Notes: a model not told the origin generated them from the letters alone. 64,000 nt of DNA from Vibrio sp. Y2-5 (GCF_014596725.1 NZ_JACVEG010000003.1:451884-515883), one strand, 5' to 3'. Shown: positions 27,651-38,548, numbered from the stretch's first letter. Numbers and translations are program-made.

Positions 27651-29930
27651 ATGGCAGAGCAATTTGCTAAAGCTTGGGAAGGTTTTGCTGCAGGTGAGTG
27701 GCAAAATGAAGTAAACGTTCGTGATTTCATTCAAAAGAACTACACTCCATACGAGGGTGACGAATCTTTCCTAGTTTCTGAAGGAACTGAAGCGACTAAT
27801 GCGCTTTGGGCTAAAGTAATGGAAGGTATCAAACAGGAGAACTCTACTCACGCTCCTGTAGATTTTGACACTTCTATTATCTCTACCATCACTGCTCACG
27901 ATGCAGGCTACATCGACAAAGATCTAGAAACTATCGTTGGTCTTCAAACTGACGCTCCACTTAAGCGTGCAATCATCCCTAACGGTGGTATCCGTATGGT
28001 TGAAGGTTCTTGCAAAGCTTACGATCGTGAACTTGATCCACAAGTTAAAAAAATCTACACAGAATACCGCAAAACACACAACGCTGGTGTTTTCGACATC
28101 TACACTCCTGACATCCTTGCATGTCGTAAGTCTGGTGTACTAACAGGTCTTCCAGATGCATACGGCCGTGGTCGTATCATTGGTGACTACCGCCGTGTTG
28201 CACTTTACGGTATCGACTTCCTAATGAAGGACAAATACGCTCAGTTCACTTCTCTACAAGAGAAGTTCGAGAACGGCGAAGACCTTCACATGACTATGCA
28301 ACTTCGTGAAGAAATTGCTGAGCAACACCGCGCTCTTGGTCAAATCAAGCAAATGGCTGCGAAATACGGTTGTGATATCGGTCGTCCAGCTGAAACAGCA
28401 CAAGAAGCTATCCAGTGGACTTACTTCGGCTACCTAGCTGCTGTTAAGTCTCAAAACGGTGCTGCTATGTCTCTAGGTCGTACTTCTACATTCCTAGACA
28501 TATACATTGAGCGTGATATCGCTGCAGGTAAAATCACTGAAGCTCAAGCTCAAGAAATGATCGACCACTTCGTAATGAAGCTACGTATGGTTCGTTTCCT
28601 ACGTACTCCTGAGTACGATGAGCTATTCTCTGGCGACCCAATCTGGGCAACAGAGTCAATGGGTGGTATGGGTCTTGACGGTCGTACGCTAGTAACGCGT
28701 TCTAACTTCCGTTTCCTAAACAGCCTATACACTATGGGTCCTTCTCCAGAGCCAAACATCACTGTTCTTTGGTCTGAAGCGCTACCAGACGGTTTCAAAC
28801 GTTTCTGTGCAAAAGTATCTATCGATACTTCTTCTATCCAGTACGAAAACGACGACCTAATGCGTCCAGACATGAACTCTGACGATTACGCAATTGCATG
28901 TTGTGTATCACCAATGGTTGTTGGTAAACAAATGCAGTTCTTCGGTGCTCGTGCGAACCTTGCTAAAACGATGCTTTACACCATTAACGGCGGTATCGAT
29001 GAGAAACTGAAAATCCAAGTTGGTCCAAAAATGGACAAAATCACTGGTGAATACCTAGATTACAACGAACTGTGGGACAAGATGGACCACTTCATGGATT
29101 GGCTAGCTAAGCAGTATGTAACTGCACTGAACAGCATCCACTACATGCACGACAAGTACAGCTACGAAGCGTCTCTAATGGCTCTACATGACCGTGACGT
29201 TAGACGTACAATGGCTTGTGGTATCGCGGGTCTATCTGTTGCTGCTGACTCACTATCTGCAATCAAGTACGCGAAAGTGAAACCAGTTCGTGACGAAGAT
29301 GGACTAGCAATCGATTTTGAAATCGAAGGCGATTACCCTAAATTCGGTAACAACGATCCTCGCGTAGATGACATCGCTTGTGAGCTTGTTTCTGTATTTA
29401 TGAACAAGATCCGTAAGCTTAAGACTTACCGTGATGCAATTCCTACTCAGTCAATTCTTACTATCACTTCAAACGTTGTGTACGGTAAGAAGACTGGTAA
29501 CACTCCAGATGGTCGTCGTGCTGGTACTCCATTTGCTCCAGGTGCAAACCCAATGCACGGTCGTGACGAGAAAGGTGCAGTTGCATCATTGACTTCAGTA
29601 GCGAAACTACCGTTTGCTGACGCTCAAGATGGTATCTCTTACACCTTCTCTATCGTACCAAACGCGTTAGGTAAAGAAGAAGCAAGCCAACGTGCTAACC
29701 TTGCTGGTCTAATGGATGGTTACTTCCACCACGAAGCTGGCAAACTAGAAGGTGGTCAACACCTAAACGTTAACGTGCTTAACCGCGACACTCTACTTGA
29801 CGCTGTTAAACACCCAGAGAAATACCCTCAGCTAACTATCCGTGTATCTGGTTATGCTGTTCGTTTCAACTCTCTGACTGCTGAACAACAAGCTGACGTT
29901 ATCGCTCGTACATTTACTGAGTCAATGTAA
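27651..29930 (+). CDS. pflB: Pyruvate formate-lyase
   Basis: A 759-residue glycyl-radical enzyme converting pyruvate and CoA to acetyl-CoA and formate in anaerobic metabolism. The active-site Cys pair is in [12 protein letters not shown] (near residue 419). The radical Gly is Gly734 in [11 protein letters not shown] near the C-terminus, where E. coli has it. AAAGGTAGG precedes the ATG. Codon use is highly biased, as expected of an abundant protein. The activating enzyme gene pflA lies 3.3 kb downstream, after two other genes. Confidence 0.98.
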   Translation: MAEQFAKAWEGFAAGEWQNEVNVRDFIQKNYTPYEGDESFLVSEGTEATNALWAKVMEGIKQENSTHAPVDFDTSIISTITAHDAGYIDKDLETIVGLQTDAPLKRAIIPNGGIRMVEGSCKAYDRELDPQVKKIYTEYRKTHNAGVFDIYTPDILACRKSGVLTGLPDAYGRGRIIGDYRRVALYGIDFLMKDKYAQFTSLQEKFENGEDLHMTMQLREEIAEQHRALGQIKQMAAKYGCDIGRPAETAQEAIQWTYFGYLAAVKSQNGAAMSLGRTSTFLDIYIERDIAAGKITEAQAQEMIDHFVMKLRMVRFLRTPEYDELFSGDPIWATESMGGMGLDGRTLVTRSNFRFLNSLYTMGPSPEPNITVLWSEALPDGFKRFCAKVSIDTSSIQYENDDLMRPDMNSDDYAIACCVSPMVVGKQMQFFGARANLAKTMLYTINGGIDEKLKIQVGPKMDKITGEYLDYNELWDKMDHFMDWLAKQYVTALNSIHYMHDKYSYEASLMALHDRDVRRTMACGIAGLSVAADSLSAIKYAKVKPVRDEDGLAIDFEIEGDYPKFGNNDPRVDDIACELVSVFMNKIRKLKTYRDAIPTQSILTITSNVVYGKKTGNTPDGRRAGTPFAPGANPMHGRDEKGAVASLTSVAKLPFADAQDGISYTFSIVPNALGKEEASQRANLAGLMDGYFHHEAGKLEGGQHLNVNVLNRDTLLDAVKHPEKYPQLTIRVSGYAVRFNSLTAEQQADVIARTFTESM

Positions 29931-29954
29931 GACTTCTCTTAAATAATGAGCTAC

Positions 29955-29984
29955 AAGCCCTCGCATTTGCGGGGGCTTTTTATT
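29955..29984 (+). terminator. Terminator after pflB
   Basis: AGCCCTCGC (29956-29964) pairs with GCGGGGGCT (29969-29977), with one G-T pair and an ATTT loop, then TTTTTATT. Confidence 0.88.
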
Positions 29985-30117
29985 TATTCACTATATTTAT
30001 CAAAGCGTTAACAATGCGTAACGCGACTCAAATACTTAAATCCTCCTTTTATCACTACTCGTCTTAGTCTTTTCAATCAGTTAAACTCACGGCTCTGTTG
30101 TATTCGAGTTGTATTAA

Positions 30118-31104
30118 ATGTCCATATCCCGAATTTTCCTTTTATTAACATGCAGTTTTTCCGCTCTTGCTGCTCAAACATCGACTGTAACTCTCAACGT
30201 TGATAACGATGGTATTTACGGGATAGACCAAGACTACACCAGTGGCCTTTTCCTCTCTTACACGTCAAGTGCTGTTCGTCCAAGTTGGTGGACGAAGCCA
30301 CTTAGTCTTTCCGCTTGGGGCGCAGCCAGTTTAGATAAATGGGAAATCAGTGTTGGTCACAAAATGTGGACACCCTCAGACATTACGCTTGATACCCCGC
30401 AGCCTAACGAACGTCCTTATGCAGGTTTGTTGCATGGCGAGTTTAGCTACATCAGTTTGCACCCACAGCAAGCCCAACGTTTCAATCTTCTAATCGGCAC
30501 CACAGGTGAAAGTTCACTATCTGAAGAGGCGCAACGTATTGTGCATGCCATTACAAAATCTGATGACCCGAATGGTTGGGCATATCAGGTTGAAGACAAA
30601 GTCGTGGGTAGTGTTGGCTATCTGTCTCATTTCAATTTAATTCGCCGTCGTTTTACCATGAGCACCGATTTTGAAATCTCCAACATTTCAGAAGTAAACG
30701 TCGGTAACTACCGCAGCGATGCCGCTACTGGGTTTATGGTTCGTTGGGGACAAGATCTGGCGGGTAACTTTGGTAGTGCACAGATTTCGGTAGAAAACCC
30801 ATTTAAGGCGGGAATGATTGGCGCATCTGATTACGGTTGGTTTGTATTTGGCGGTATTGAAGGACGCTATCGTTTTAACGACATTACAATCGAAGGGAAC
30901 AGACCATTAGAAGGTCTGGATCATCCGGCAAGCTATTACGAAGTGACTCTAGAACCTTGGCAGGCAACAGCAGTTGCTGGCGCAGCATGGTACAGTCGCC
31001 ACTTCGGTTTTACTTTTACAACGACCGCCAATACCTCTGAGTACAAACAAGATAAGAAATCCCTGCACGGTACTGGCGGCGTTTCTTTCTACGCGTTTTT
31101 CTAG
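30118..31104 (+). CDS. lpxR: LpxR-like outer-membrane lipid A 3'-O-deacylase (DUF2219)
   Basis: A 328-residue protein with a signal peptide ending near ALAAQT, then the LpxR/DUF2219 start VTLNVDNDGIYG...DQDYTSGLFLSY, which carries the Asn-Asp and DYTSG residues conserved at the Salmonella LpxR active site. The rest is a beta-barrel ending in Phe-Phe. Salmonella LpxR removes the 3'-acyloxyacyl chain of lipid A. No clear ribosome site precedes the ATG. It lies alone between the pflB terminator and a convergent chemoreceptor gene, with 23 bases between the stops. Confidence 0.82.
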   Translation: MSISRIFLLLTCSFSALAAQTSTVTLNVDNDGIYGIDQDYTSGLFLSYTSSAVRPSWWTKPLSLSAWGAASLDKWEISVGHKMWTPSDITLDTPQPNERPYAGLLHGEFSYISLHPQQAQRFNLLIGTTGESSLSEEAQRIVHAITKSDDPNGWAYQVEDKVVGSVGYLSHFNLIRRRFTMSTDFEISNISEVNVGNYRSDAATGFMVRWGQDLAGNFGSAQISVENPFKAGMIGASDYGWFVFGGIEGRYRFNDITIEGNRPLEGLDHPASYYEVTLEPWQATAVAGAAWYSRHFGFTFTTTANTSEYKQDKKSLHGTGGVSFYAFF

Positions 31105-31127
31105 GCGCGATGATGGGAAACTGTTGC

Positions 31128-33008
31128 TTAAATACTAAAGCGTTGACAATCCGAATTTAGCTCTGAAGAACGTTGGTCAACGACACGGCTGATTGAACGC
31201 AACTGCTCGTTGTTGTCTTCCAGTTCCTTCATTGCCACTGAAATTTGGGTCATATTGTCAGCCATTGACTGACTCGTCGTCGCCAATTCTTTGATAGAAC
31301 TGACGGTAATTTCCGTCTGGTGCGCCGCCTCACCCGCTTTATTGGTGATCTGAGCCAGTGCTTCCATCGCTTCGTGACCTCGCTCTTGACCAACCTGCAT
31401 GGTTTGCTCAGATTGACCAAATTTCTGAATAACTTCCGCACTCTCTTTCTTCATCGTCTCGATAGTGCCGGAGATTTCCGCCACCGCATTCACGGTACGA
31501 ACAGCCAAGTTTCGAACTTCATCTGCCACAACCGCAAAACCGCGTCCTTGTTCTCCTGCTCGTGCCGCTTCTATAGCGGCATTTAGCGCTAGCAAGTTAG
31601 TTTGCTCAGCAATGCTGTTGATGATGTCCATCACTGAGTCAACTTTGGTTGAAGCCTCTTCCAGTTGCTGAATATTGGTCGTTGCGGAACCGAGAATTTT
31701 ACCAACGTCCTCTAATGAGCCAATGGCCGCAGCAATGACTTTCGCGCCATTTTCCGCCGCTTCTGTCGATGACTTGCTGACATCCGCAACAAACGCCAGA
31801 GAATTAGACACTTCATGAGTCGTAACACTGACCTCTTCAGTGGCTGAAGCCAATAGCTGAGTTTGCCCCAGTACATCAGATTGCCCATTCACGAGATCAT
31901 CAATACCGGAATTAAGTTGTGCCGCATCTCCCGATAAAGCTTCACTTCTTTGCTGTACGGCTTTCACCAACTCACCAAGATGTTTACAACTTTGGTTAAT
32001 TGCCACCGCCAATTGGTTAAATTCATCGTTAGGGTTATTCGATATCGGCATTCGTTGTGACAAATCACCTTGTGATAGGCGCTCCATTACCGCCTTAGTT
32101 TGTGACAGTGAACGAGTCAAAGAGATACTTAGCATGACAAAAATAGAAATGGTAATCACCGCTAAAACCGCACAAGCCACCAGCACAGACCATTGAGTTT
32201 GAACTCCAGCTTTTTCCGCTTGTTGCTGATACGTTTCACTAAGGCTCTCAATCTGTTTAGATAAACTTTCAATTAAACTTTTCGCTTGAGATTCACTGGC
32301 AATCAATTGCGTTTGCTGCTCGTTAACCAACTGCGAAAGCTCACTGACACGCAGAAAAGTTTCTTTAAATTGCGCCACTTCTTTTTCATAAAGAGAAAGC
32401 ATTGAGTAACTTTTCGACATATTGATAAAGCCCGCCATTGCACGATTAAACAGCTTTAGGTTCTGTTCGCTTGGCTGAAGCAGATAGTTTTGTTGAGCTT
32501 TGACAACAGCTTGGAAGTCGGAGTTGATAGTCACCATACCCGTTTCAGCAATTTTCGCTTCTATGGTTGTTGCCAAATTTTTTAACTCACCCAACTTGCC
32601 TTCTTCAACATTGAAGCCCAATTCCGACTTAAGCTCCATCCAAGGCAAGAGCGACTGTTCAAACTGTGAAGTGACTTGTAGCAACTGCTGAGATTCTTCA
32701 CTGAAATTCAACTGCTGTAGAAAAGTGATATCTGCCTGTACATGTTCCATCAAACTGCTTAACTTATCCTGCGCTTGAGATACCTGATCTGCAGTAAGAC
32801 TTTCTTTTTCGGAGGCCAAAGCAAGAAGGTTTGCTTGGGTTGAGTGCAGGGCTAGCGCCCCAGACGTAATGTCTGAACTTTGCTCATATTTTGAACCCAT
32901 ACCAGACAGGCTCATTGCGGTGTAAAGACCAAGGCTAACGAAGCCAATACATAAAACAATTATAAAAAGTGTGATTTTTTGCTTCTGAGATAATTTCAGT
33001 ACATCCAT
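31128..33008 (-). CDS. Methyl-accepting chemotaxis protein, helical-bundle sensor
   Basis: A 626-residue receptor. The ATG at 33006-33008 ([15 protein letters not shown]) is preferred over one seven codons earlier because AAGGAAG is at the right distance. A first membrane helix (about 12-33) is followed by an all-helical periplasmic domain of about 240 residues, resembling the HBM/TorS-type four-helix-bundle sensors. Then come a second helix (about 272-295), a HAMP domain and a signalling domain with [20 protein letters not shown]. The ligand is unknown. It lies between pflB and pflA on the opposite strand. Confidence 0.93.
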   Translation of the reverse strand: MDVLKLSQKQKITLFIIVLCIGFVSLGLYTAMSLSGMGSKYEQSSDITSGALALHSTQANLLALASEKESLTADQVSQAQDKLSSLMEHVQADITFLQQLNFSEESQQLLQVTSQFEQSLLPWMELKSELGFNVEEGKLGELKNLATTIEAKIAETGMVTINSDFQAVVKAQQNYLLQPSEQNLKLFNRAMAGFINMSKSYSMLSLYEKEVAQFKETFLRVSELSQLVNEQQTQLIASESQAKSLIESLSKQIESLSETYQQQAEKAGVQTQWSVLVACAVLAVITISIFVMLSISLTRSLSQTKAVMERLSQGDLSQRMPISNNPNDEFNQLAVAINQSCKHLGELVKAVQQRSEALSGDAAQLNSGIDDLVNGQSDVLGQTQLLASATEEVSVTTHEVSNSLAFVADVSKSSTEAAENGAKVIAAAIGSLEDVGKILGSATTNIQQLEEASTKVDSVMDIINSIAEQTNLLALNAAIEAARAGEQGRGFAVVADEVRNLAVRTVNAVAEISGTIETMKKESAEVIQKFGQSEQTMQVGQERGHEAMEALAQITNKAGEAAHQTEITVSSIKELATTSQSMADNMTQISVAMKELEDNNEQLRSISRVVDQRSSELNSDCQRFSI

Positions 33009-33065
33009 GCTAATCTTCCTTGTCACCATCCTGTGACTTTAGACTTCAAGATACTACGGGCCAAA

Positions 33066-33099
33066 AGTGACATAATGTTTCAATTACATATTTGTCACT
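33066..33099. promoter_or_regulatory. Inverted repeat between the chemoreceptor and pflA
   Basis: AGTGACA (33066-33072) and TGTCACT (33093-33099) form a perfect 7-bp inverted repeat with a 20-base AT-rich spacer in the 237-base divergent gap. It may be an operator for one or both genes. Confidence 0.35.
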
Positions 33100-33245
33100 A
33101 ATATCTTTTTTATAACACCCATCTTCAGCAATTTCGATTTTTTTTTAAACTATTTGTTACAACTCAGAATGGAATAAGGAAAACCTATTTAATCCACACT
33201 ATTTGTAATAAAATGACGACTAAATTACACAATCGAGAGCAGCAC

Positions 33246-33986
33246 ATGTCTACTTCTGGTCGAATTCACTCATTCGAATCTTGCGGTACGGTTGATGGCC
33301 CAGGAATTCGCTTCATCGTTTTTCTTCAGGGTTGCTTATTCCGTTGTAAATATTGTCACAACCGTGACACTTGGGACACGCACGAAGGCAAGGTAGTTAC
33401 TGTTGAAGAGATCATCAACGAAGCTAAGTCTTACCGTCACTTTATGAATGCCTCTGGCGGAGGTGTTACGTGTTCTGGTGGTGAAGCCATGCTTCAGCCA
33501 GAATTTGTGCGAGACTTCTTCCGAGCGGCGAAAGCAGAAGGCATACACACTTGTCTCGACACCAACGGTTACATTCGTAAATTTACGCCTGTGATCGATG
33601 AAGTTCTTGAAGTCTCTGATCTTGTGATGCTCGATATCAAACAGATCAACGACGACATCCACCAAGATTTAGTGGGAGTATCCAACAGACGTACTCTCGA
33701 TTTTGCTCATTACCTGCACAAGATTAACCAACCTACCTGGTTGCGCTACGTGATTGTTCCCGGATATACCGATGACGATGAATCCGCGCATAAACTTGGT
33801 GAGTTCATAAAAGATATGGACAACATTGAGAAGATTGAGCTACTTCCCTATCACAAACTTGGTGCTCATAAATGGGAAGCGATGGGCGAAGAATACCCAC
33901 TGGAAGGTGTTGAACCTCCAAGTAAGGAAACTATGGATAGAATTGTCTCTATTCTTGAGCAATATCACTCAAACGTAAAATACTGA
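33246..33986 (+). CDS. pflA: Pyruvate formate-lyase activating enzyme (radical SAM)
   Basis: A 246-residue radical-SAM protein (E. coli PflA: 246). The start [20 protein letters not shown] is the ATG at 33246. The cluster motif CxxxCxxC is Cys30, Cys34 and Cys37 in [11 protein letters not shown], followed by the SAM-binding GGG segment [14 protein letters not shown]. It puts the glycyl radical on PflB. A strong terminator follows. Confidence 0.98.
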   Translation: MSTSGRIHSFESCGTVDGPGIRFIVFLQGCLFRCKYCHNRDTWDTHEGKVVTVEEIINEAKSYRHFMNASGGGVTCSGGEAMLQPEFVRDFFRAAKAEGIHTCLDTNGYIRKFTPVIDEVLEVSDLVMLDIKQINDDIHQDLVGVSNRRTLDFAHYLHKINQPTWLRYVIVPGYTDDDESAHKLGEFIKDMDNIEKIELLPYHKLGAHKWEAMGEEYPLEGVEPPSKETMDRIVSILEQYHSNVKY

Positions 33987-34010
33987 TTCAAACTCAGTCA
34001 CTATTCGTGA

Positions 34011-34040
34011 AAAATGCCAACCTTAATAGGTTGGCATTTT
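34011..34040 (+). terminator. Terminator after pflA
   Basis: A perfect 12-bp stem AAAATGCCAACC (34011-34022) / GGTTGGCATTTT (34029-34040) with a TTAATA loop; the T tract is the stem's 3' end. Confidence 0.88.
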
Positions 34041-34101
34041 AGTATCCGTTCCACACACTATGAAATGCATTAAAGGATGAACTTAACACTGAGGGATTAT
34101 T

Positions 34102-34767
34102 TTGCAGTTACAAGAACTGGTCGCACTGGCTATCGTGGTTATCTTTTTCATCGTCTCGCTCAAAGATGTACAACACGCTTTCCTGCCAAAGTTTAAAACT
34201 GAAAAATCCTTTCAGCACCTGACTTATGCTGTGATGTTTGCCCTTGTTTTACTTTGGTCAGCCCAAGCCAGCGTAAAAGAAGGCCTTCAAATACATTTCT
34301 TGGCACTCACAACACTGACCATGATGTTTGGCTGGCGAAGCGCTTTCATGCTTACCATTCCAGTAAGTTTTGCTCTGGTCATCGTGGGGAAATTAACGCT
34401 GTTTGCTCTGCCTGAGTTTTTATTACTCTCCAGTCTGGTTCCAATTCTGATCTCTTATGCCGTATTCTCGTTAAGCTACCACTATCTGCCACGCAACATT
34501 TTTGTATTCATTTTTGTCGCAGGATTTTTCAACGGCGGTTTAACAGGAAGTCTTCACCTTGCCATCAATGCGGGTTATCAACTCAATTTGGGAACTCACG
34601 ACTGGAAAACCATATTAGATAACTATCTGATCTTCGTGCCTCTGCTCGCCTTCCCTGAAGGGCTTCTTAACGGCATGGCTCTGGCGATACTTTCCGTTTT
34701 TAAGCCAGAATGGCTGCGCGTGTTCTCTGATCGAGACTATATCTACAATCACCATCACAAAAAATAG
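34102..34767 (+). CDS. CbiM-like energy-coupling-factor permease, orphan
   Basis: A 221-residue hydrophobic protein with about six or seven helices, ending in a His-rich tail (YNHHHKK). It resembles the CbiM/ECF-transporter permease family (FNGGLTGSLHLAINAGYQLN; PEGLLNGMALAILSVFKPEW). It starts at TTG, with GAGGG six bases upstream. No ECF ATPase or T component is nearby, so it either uses components encoded elsewhere or works alone. The substrate (cobalt, nickel or other) is unknown. Confidence 0.7.
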   Translation: MQLQELVALAIVVIFFIVSLKDVQHAFLPKFKTEKSFQHLTYAVMFALVLLWSAQASVKEGLQIHFLALTTLTMMFGWRSAFMLTIPVSFALVIVGKLTLFALPEFLLLSSLVPILISYAVFSLSYHYLPRNIFVFIFVAGFFNGGLTGSLHLAINAGYQLNLGTHDWKTILDNYLIFVPLLAFPEGLLNGMALAILSVFKPEWLRVFSDRDYIYNHHHKK

Positions 34768-34891
34768 TCACACCTCTGCATATTTTATGTACTATCTCTA
34801 TTAAAACAGTGTTGAGATCATGTTTCAGATTAATGCATTACTGTTAACCTAACCTCAGCAAAAAAATAATCAATTTTTAGTGAGGCCAGCT

Positions 34892-35392
34892 ATGGAAATG
34901 ACTAACGCTCAACGTCTTATTCTTTCAAATCAATACTTCTTAATGTCTCAGCTTGACCCTTCAAACTCGGCAAAATACAAGCGTATGCAAACCATTGTTG
35001 AACGCGGTTATGAACTTCAAATGTGTGAATTGAATAAAGAGTTCGGCTGTTTGAATGATGCACAGTGTCGCGAAGTTATCGACATTATGGAGATGTATCA
35101 TGCGATGCAAGAGTCACACAAAATGCTCAGTGAAGAAGCCAGAAAAGACGTTGATGTACGTCGTTTGAATTTCTTAGGCTATGACATTGCAACAGAAAGT
35201 CAGTTGGTTAACTACGTGCGCTTCTTAGTCGATTCTGAAGGTCTTTACCCTCAGTTTGACAAAGGTGACCACCACTTCAACAGTCAAATGCCAATGGCTG
35301 AGAAATACCGTCGTATGCTCGCGACATGGCGCCATTGCCCGCGTCAGTACCATTTATCTGCGAATGAATTGCGTCAGATCTTTAACGCATAG
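34892..35392 (+). CDS. yfbU: YfbU family protein
   Basis: A 166-residue soluble protein beginning [20 protein letters not shown] and ending [18 protein letters not shown], both nearly the same as E. coli YfbU. I use the ATG at 34892, six bases after GAGG; the upstream GTG at 34880 overlaps that site. The molecular role is not firmly known; E. coli YfbU has been linked to MazF-related cell death. It is flanked by its own promoter region and a terminator-like hairpin. Confidence 0.92.
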   Translation: MEMTNAQRLILSNQYFLMSQLDPSNSAKYKRMQTIVERGYELQMCELNKEFGCLNDAQCREVIDIMEMYHAMQESHKMLSEEARKDVDVRRLNFLGYDIATESQLVNYVRFLVDSEGLYPQFDKGDHHFNSQMPMAEKYRRMLATWRHCPRQYHLSANELRQIFNA

Positions 35393-35434
35393 CAAAAAGC
35401 TAACCACCATTAAAAACACTAGTTAAAAATGCAA

Positions 35435-35463
35435 TAAGGCGGACACTGTCCGCCTTACTTATA
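35435..35463. terminator. Bidirectional hairpin between yfbU and the MipA-like gene
   Basis: The perfect 10-bp stem TAAGGCGGAC (35435-35444) / GTCCGCCTTA (35448-35457) has an ACT loop and lies between convergent genes. The T tracts are short on both sides. Confidence 0.65.
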
Positions 35464-35477
35464 TCTAAAATTCGTGC

Positions 35478-36230
35478 TTAGAAAAGGTAAGCAATACCAA
35501 AAGAGACGGTAGTACTAATACCACTTTCTATGATTGGACTTTTTTCTATATCGCCTTCTAAATTCGTATAACGAACGTTTCCAGTCACTCTAACTGTATC
35601 AATAACATTCCAGTAAGCTGACGCGCCGATAAAGTACTGACCATCCCACTTCGCTTCAAATTCTGGCAATCCACTACGTGCCGCTTCTTCACGAGAAACA
35701 CCATAGAGATGGTTATTTAACTTATCTGAGTTGTATGAATAACCAATACCCGGTGTCACTCCCCAATGACCAAAACGTAACGGGAAACGCAACGCCATTT
35801 CCGCATACAAACCATTATGCGTATCGCCAATGTCTGTCGCAGCAGAGGTTTCAAGCATACCTACAGGAGTCCTCAACTGATAACTGACACCGCCTAAAAT
35901 TGTTGAAGAACGCTTATCCAACATTTGAATTTGTGCGTTGTCTGAATCTCCCGGTTTGAGTGTTCTCGGATCATAGATCAATCTGAAAACAAAGTTTTGC
36001 GGAGAACTCATCGGAAGGACTCGATAACCTGCATTGAAGCCACGTAGAAACAGGTGTTCGCCTTCATAACCGATAACAGGAATAACCGTTTGATTCGACG
36101 GGGTTTCCTTATAAACCGCCGGTGAATACGCGGCTGCGACGCCTAACGACCATTGATCAGGCTGCGCTTGAACAGGGAGTGCCATTGTTAAAGAGGAAGC
36201 AACAAACGCAGAAAAATAGAACTTATTCAT
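35478..36230 (-). CDS. MipA/OmpV family outer-membrane protein
   Basis: About 250 residues from the ATG at 36228-36230 (MNKFYFSAFVASSLTMALPV, signal peptide cut near VQA). The mature part is a beta-barrel with MipA/OmpV features: WSLGVAAAYSPAVYKE, VIPVIGYEGEHLFLRGFNAG and the C-terminal FGIAYLF. E. coli MipA scaffolds MltA and PBP1B, while Vibrio OmpV is a surface antigen; which role applies is uncertain. No good ribosome site is seen and an upstream ATG at 36263 is possible. Confidence 0.85.
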   Translation of the reverse strand: MNKFYFSAFVASSLTMALPVQAQPDQWSLGVAAAYSPAVYKETPSNQTVIPVIGYEGEHLFLRGFNAGYRVLPMSSPQNFVFRLIYDPRTLKPGDSDNAQIQMLDKRSSTILGGVSYQLRTPVGMLETSAATDIGDTHNGLYAEMALRFPLRFGHWGVTPGIGYSYNSDKLNNHLYGVSREEAARSGLPEFEAKWDGQYFIGASAYWNVIDTVRVTGNVRYTNLEGDIEKSPIIESGISTTVSFGIAYLF

Positions 36231-36556
36231 AGTGATAGTTATGTCCATAGGTATGCAATCCATTGAACGACATCATACGAACCTATGCACACATTGACAA
36301 TAAACATGAGAACTATTGTGATTTATAGCCTTTAAAACTGTCTTAGGGTCTCATTCATGAACCACTTTCGACGTAACAAGCACAAAATATTTCTTCTGCA
36401 AATATCAATTTCGAAATTTCTTTTTATCATCACTAATTTGAAATAAATGCATAATCTCTAAGCAAAATCGTGAATAGCAAACTAGTCTTAATTTGTTAGG
36501 TACTTATGTTTTAAAGCGGTTGGATGTCTGTGTGACATTATTAGAGGGGACTTATT
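36231..36556. promoter_or_regulatory. Divergent region upstream of prkA, 326 bp
   Basis: AT-rich and without a credible gene. The only clear structure is a perfect 12-base palindrome AATTTCGAAATT (36407-36418). I looked for a sigma-54 promoter (TGGCAC-N5-TTGC) for prkA and did not find one. Confidence 0.5.
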
Positions 36557-38491
36557 ATGAGTATTTTTGACCACTTTCAGGCACGCTATGAAGCAGCCAA
36601 GGATGAAGAGCTAACAATTCAAGAGTTCTTGAATCTATGTAAGGAAGACAAAAGCGCATACGCAAATGCAGCCGAACGCCTGTTGCTCGCCATCGGTGAA
36701 CCCGAGATGATAGATACTTCAAAGGACCCTCGACTAAGCCGTATTTTTTCAAACCGAGTTATCTCCAGATACAAGACTTTTCAAGACTTCTACGGCATGG
36801 AAGAAGCGATAGAGCAAATCGTTTCGTACTTAAAGCATGCCGCTCAAGGTTTAGAAGAACGTAAACAAATTCTTTACTTACTAGGCCCTGTGGGTGGTGG
36901 TAAGTCTTCTCTTGCTGAAAAACTCAAAGCACTGATGCAACAAATGCCTATCTATGTCCTTTCAGCAAATGGCAAACGCAGCCCTGTAAATGATCACCCG
37001 TTTTGCTTGTTCGACGTCAACGAAGACGGAGAACTTCTCAAACAAGAATACGGTATAGAAAAACGCTACATCAAATCCATCATGTCACCTTGGGCAGCCA
37101 AGCGATTACATGAGTTTGGCGGTGATATTACCAAGTTTAAAGTGGTGAAAGTGCGCCCTTCCATCTTGGATCAAGTCGCGATAGCGAAAACCGAACCGGG
37201 TGATGAAAACAACCAAGATATTTCTTCACTGGTAGGTAAAGTCGATATTCGTCAGTTAGAACATTTCTCTCAAGATGATCCTGATGCTTACAGCTACTCA
37301 GGGGCATTATGCCGTGCAAACCAAGGTTTAATGGAATTCGTAGAGATGTTTAAAGCGCCAATCAAGGTGCTCCACCCTCTACTAACCGCGACACAAGAAG
37401 GGAACTACAACGGTACTGAAGGTCTTTCAGCCTTGCCGTTTGACGGAATGATACTCGCCCACTCAAACGAATCTGAATGGCAGGCTTTCCGCAATAACAA
37501 AAACAATGAGGCATTTCTAGACCGTGTTTACATCGTCAAAGTTCCTTACTGTTTGCGAGTTTCCGAAGAAGTCAAAATCTACCAAAAACTGCTTGATCAC
37601 AGTGAGCTTTCCAACGCACCATGTGCACCAAGTACACTCGATCTGCTTGCTCAATTCAGCGTACTTTCACGTTTGAAAATTCCTGAAAACTCATCGCTAT
37701 TTTCAAAAATGCGAGTTTACGATGGTGAAACACTGAAAGACACCGATCCAAAAGCGAAAAGCTACCAAGAGTATCGCGACTACGCAGGTGTCGATGAAGG
37801 CATGTCGGGGCTTTCCACTCGTTTCGCGTTCAAAATTCTCTCTCGTGTATTCAACTTCGACCACAGTGAAGTGTCAGCAAACCCAGTACATCTCTTCTAT
37901 GTGATTGAACAGCAAGTGGAACGTGAACAGTTCCCACAAGAAACGGCTGACCGTTACTTAGAGTTTGTGAAAGGCTACCTAGTGCCGCGTTATGTCGAGT
38001 TCATTGGTAAAGAAATTCAAACTGCATATTTGGAGTCCTACTCTGAGTACGGTCAAAACATTTTCGACCGCTACGTCACCTATGCGGATTTCTGGATTCA
38101 GGATCAGGAATACCGAGATCCGGAAACTGGGCAACTGTTTGACAGAGCTTCACTCAACGGAGAATTGGAGAAAATCGAAAAAACCGCTGGGATCAGTAAT
38201 CCGAAGGATTTCCGAAATGAAATCGTCAACTTCGTATTACGTGCACGTGCGAATAATAATGGTAACAACCCAGCTTGGACCAGCTACGAAAAATTGCGCA
38301 CCGTTATCGAGAAGAAAATGTTCTCGAATACTGAGGAACTACTACCTGTTATCTCCTTTAATGCGAAAACCTCTTCTGAAGATCAGAAAAAACACGACAA
38401 CTTTGTCGCTCGTATGATGGAGAAAGGTTATACCGAAAAACAAGTGAGACTGTTGTCTGAGTGGTATTTACGCGTACGTAAATCGTCTTAA
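36557..38491 (+). CDS. prkA: PrkA/YeaG serine protein kinase
   Basis: A 644-residue PrkA-family protein (E. coli YeaG: 644). The N-terminal AAA-like domain has Walker A LGPVGGGKSSLAEK (about residues 109-122); the C-terminal part (FVKGYLVPRYVEFIGKEIQ onward) is the family-specific kinase-like domain. In enterobacteria it is a stress and nitrogen-starvation protein made with YeaH. GAGGGGAC precedes the ATG. It heads a three-gene operon with yeaH and ycgB. Confidence 0.96.
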   Translation: MSIFDHFQARYEAAKDEELTIQEFLNLCKEDKSAYANAAERLLLAIGEPEMIDTSKDPRLSRIFSNRVISRYKTFQDFYGMEEAIEQIVSYLKHAAQGLEERKQILYLLGPVGGGKSSLAEKLKALMQQMPIYVLSANGKRSPVNDHPFCLFDVNEDGELLKQEYGIEKRYIKSIMSPWAAKRLHEFGGDITKFKVVKVRPSILDQVAIAKTEPGDENNQDISSLVGKVDIRQLEHFSQDDPDAYSYSGALCRANQGLMEFVEMFKAPIKVLHPLLTATQEGNYNGTEGLSALPFDGMILAHSNESEWQAFRNNKNNEAFLDRVYIVKVPYCLRVSEEVKIYQKLLDHSELSNAPCAPSTLDLLAQFSVLSRLKIPENSSLFSKMRVYDGETLKDTDPKAKSYQEYRDYAGVDEGMSGLSTRFAFKILSRVFNFDHSEVSANPVHLFYVIEQQVEREQFPQETADRYLEFVKGYLVPRYVEFIGKEIQTAYLESYSEYGQNIFDRYVTYADFWIQDQEYRDPETGQLFDRASLNGELEKIEKTAGISNPKDFRNEIVNFVLRARANNNGNNPAWTSYEKLRTVIEKKMFSNTEELLPVISFNAKTSSEDQKKHDNFVARMMEKGYTEKQVRLLSEWYLRVRKSS

Positions 38492-38548
38492 ACACTGTCT
38501 GTACCCAAAGAACTTGTTGTAAAGGGTATATCTGAAATTCAACTCAGC

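Noticed and set aside
34880-34891. GTG start for yfbU
   Set aside because: This GTG overlaps the GAGG ribosome site; the E. coli protein begins at the following ATG.
36407-36418. 12-base palindrome AATTTCGAAATT upstream of prkA as an operator
   Set aside because: It is short, AT-rich and matches no regulator known to me; such palindromes are common by chance in AT-rich gaps.
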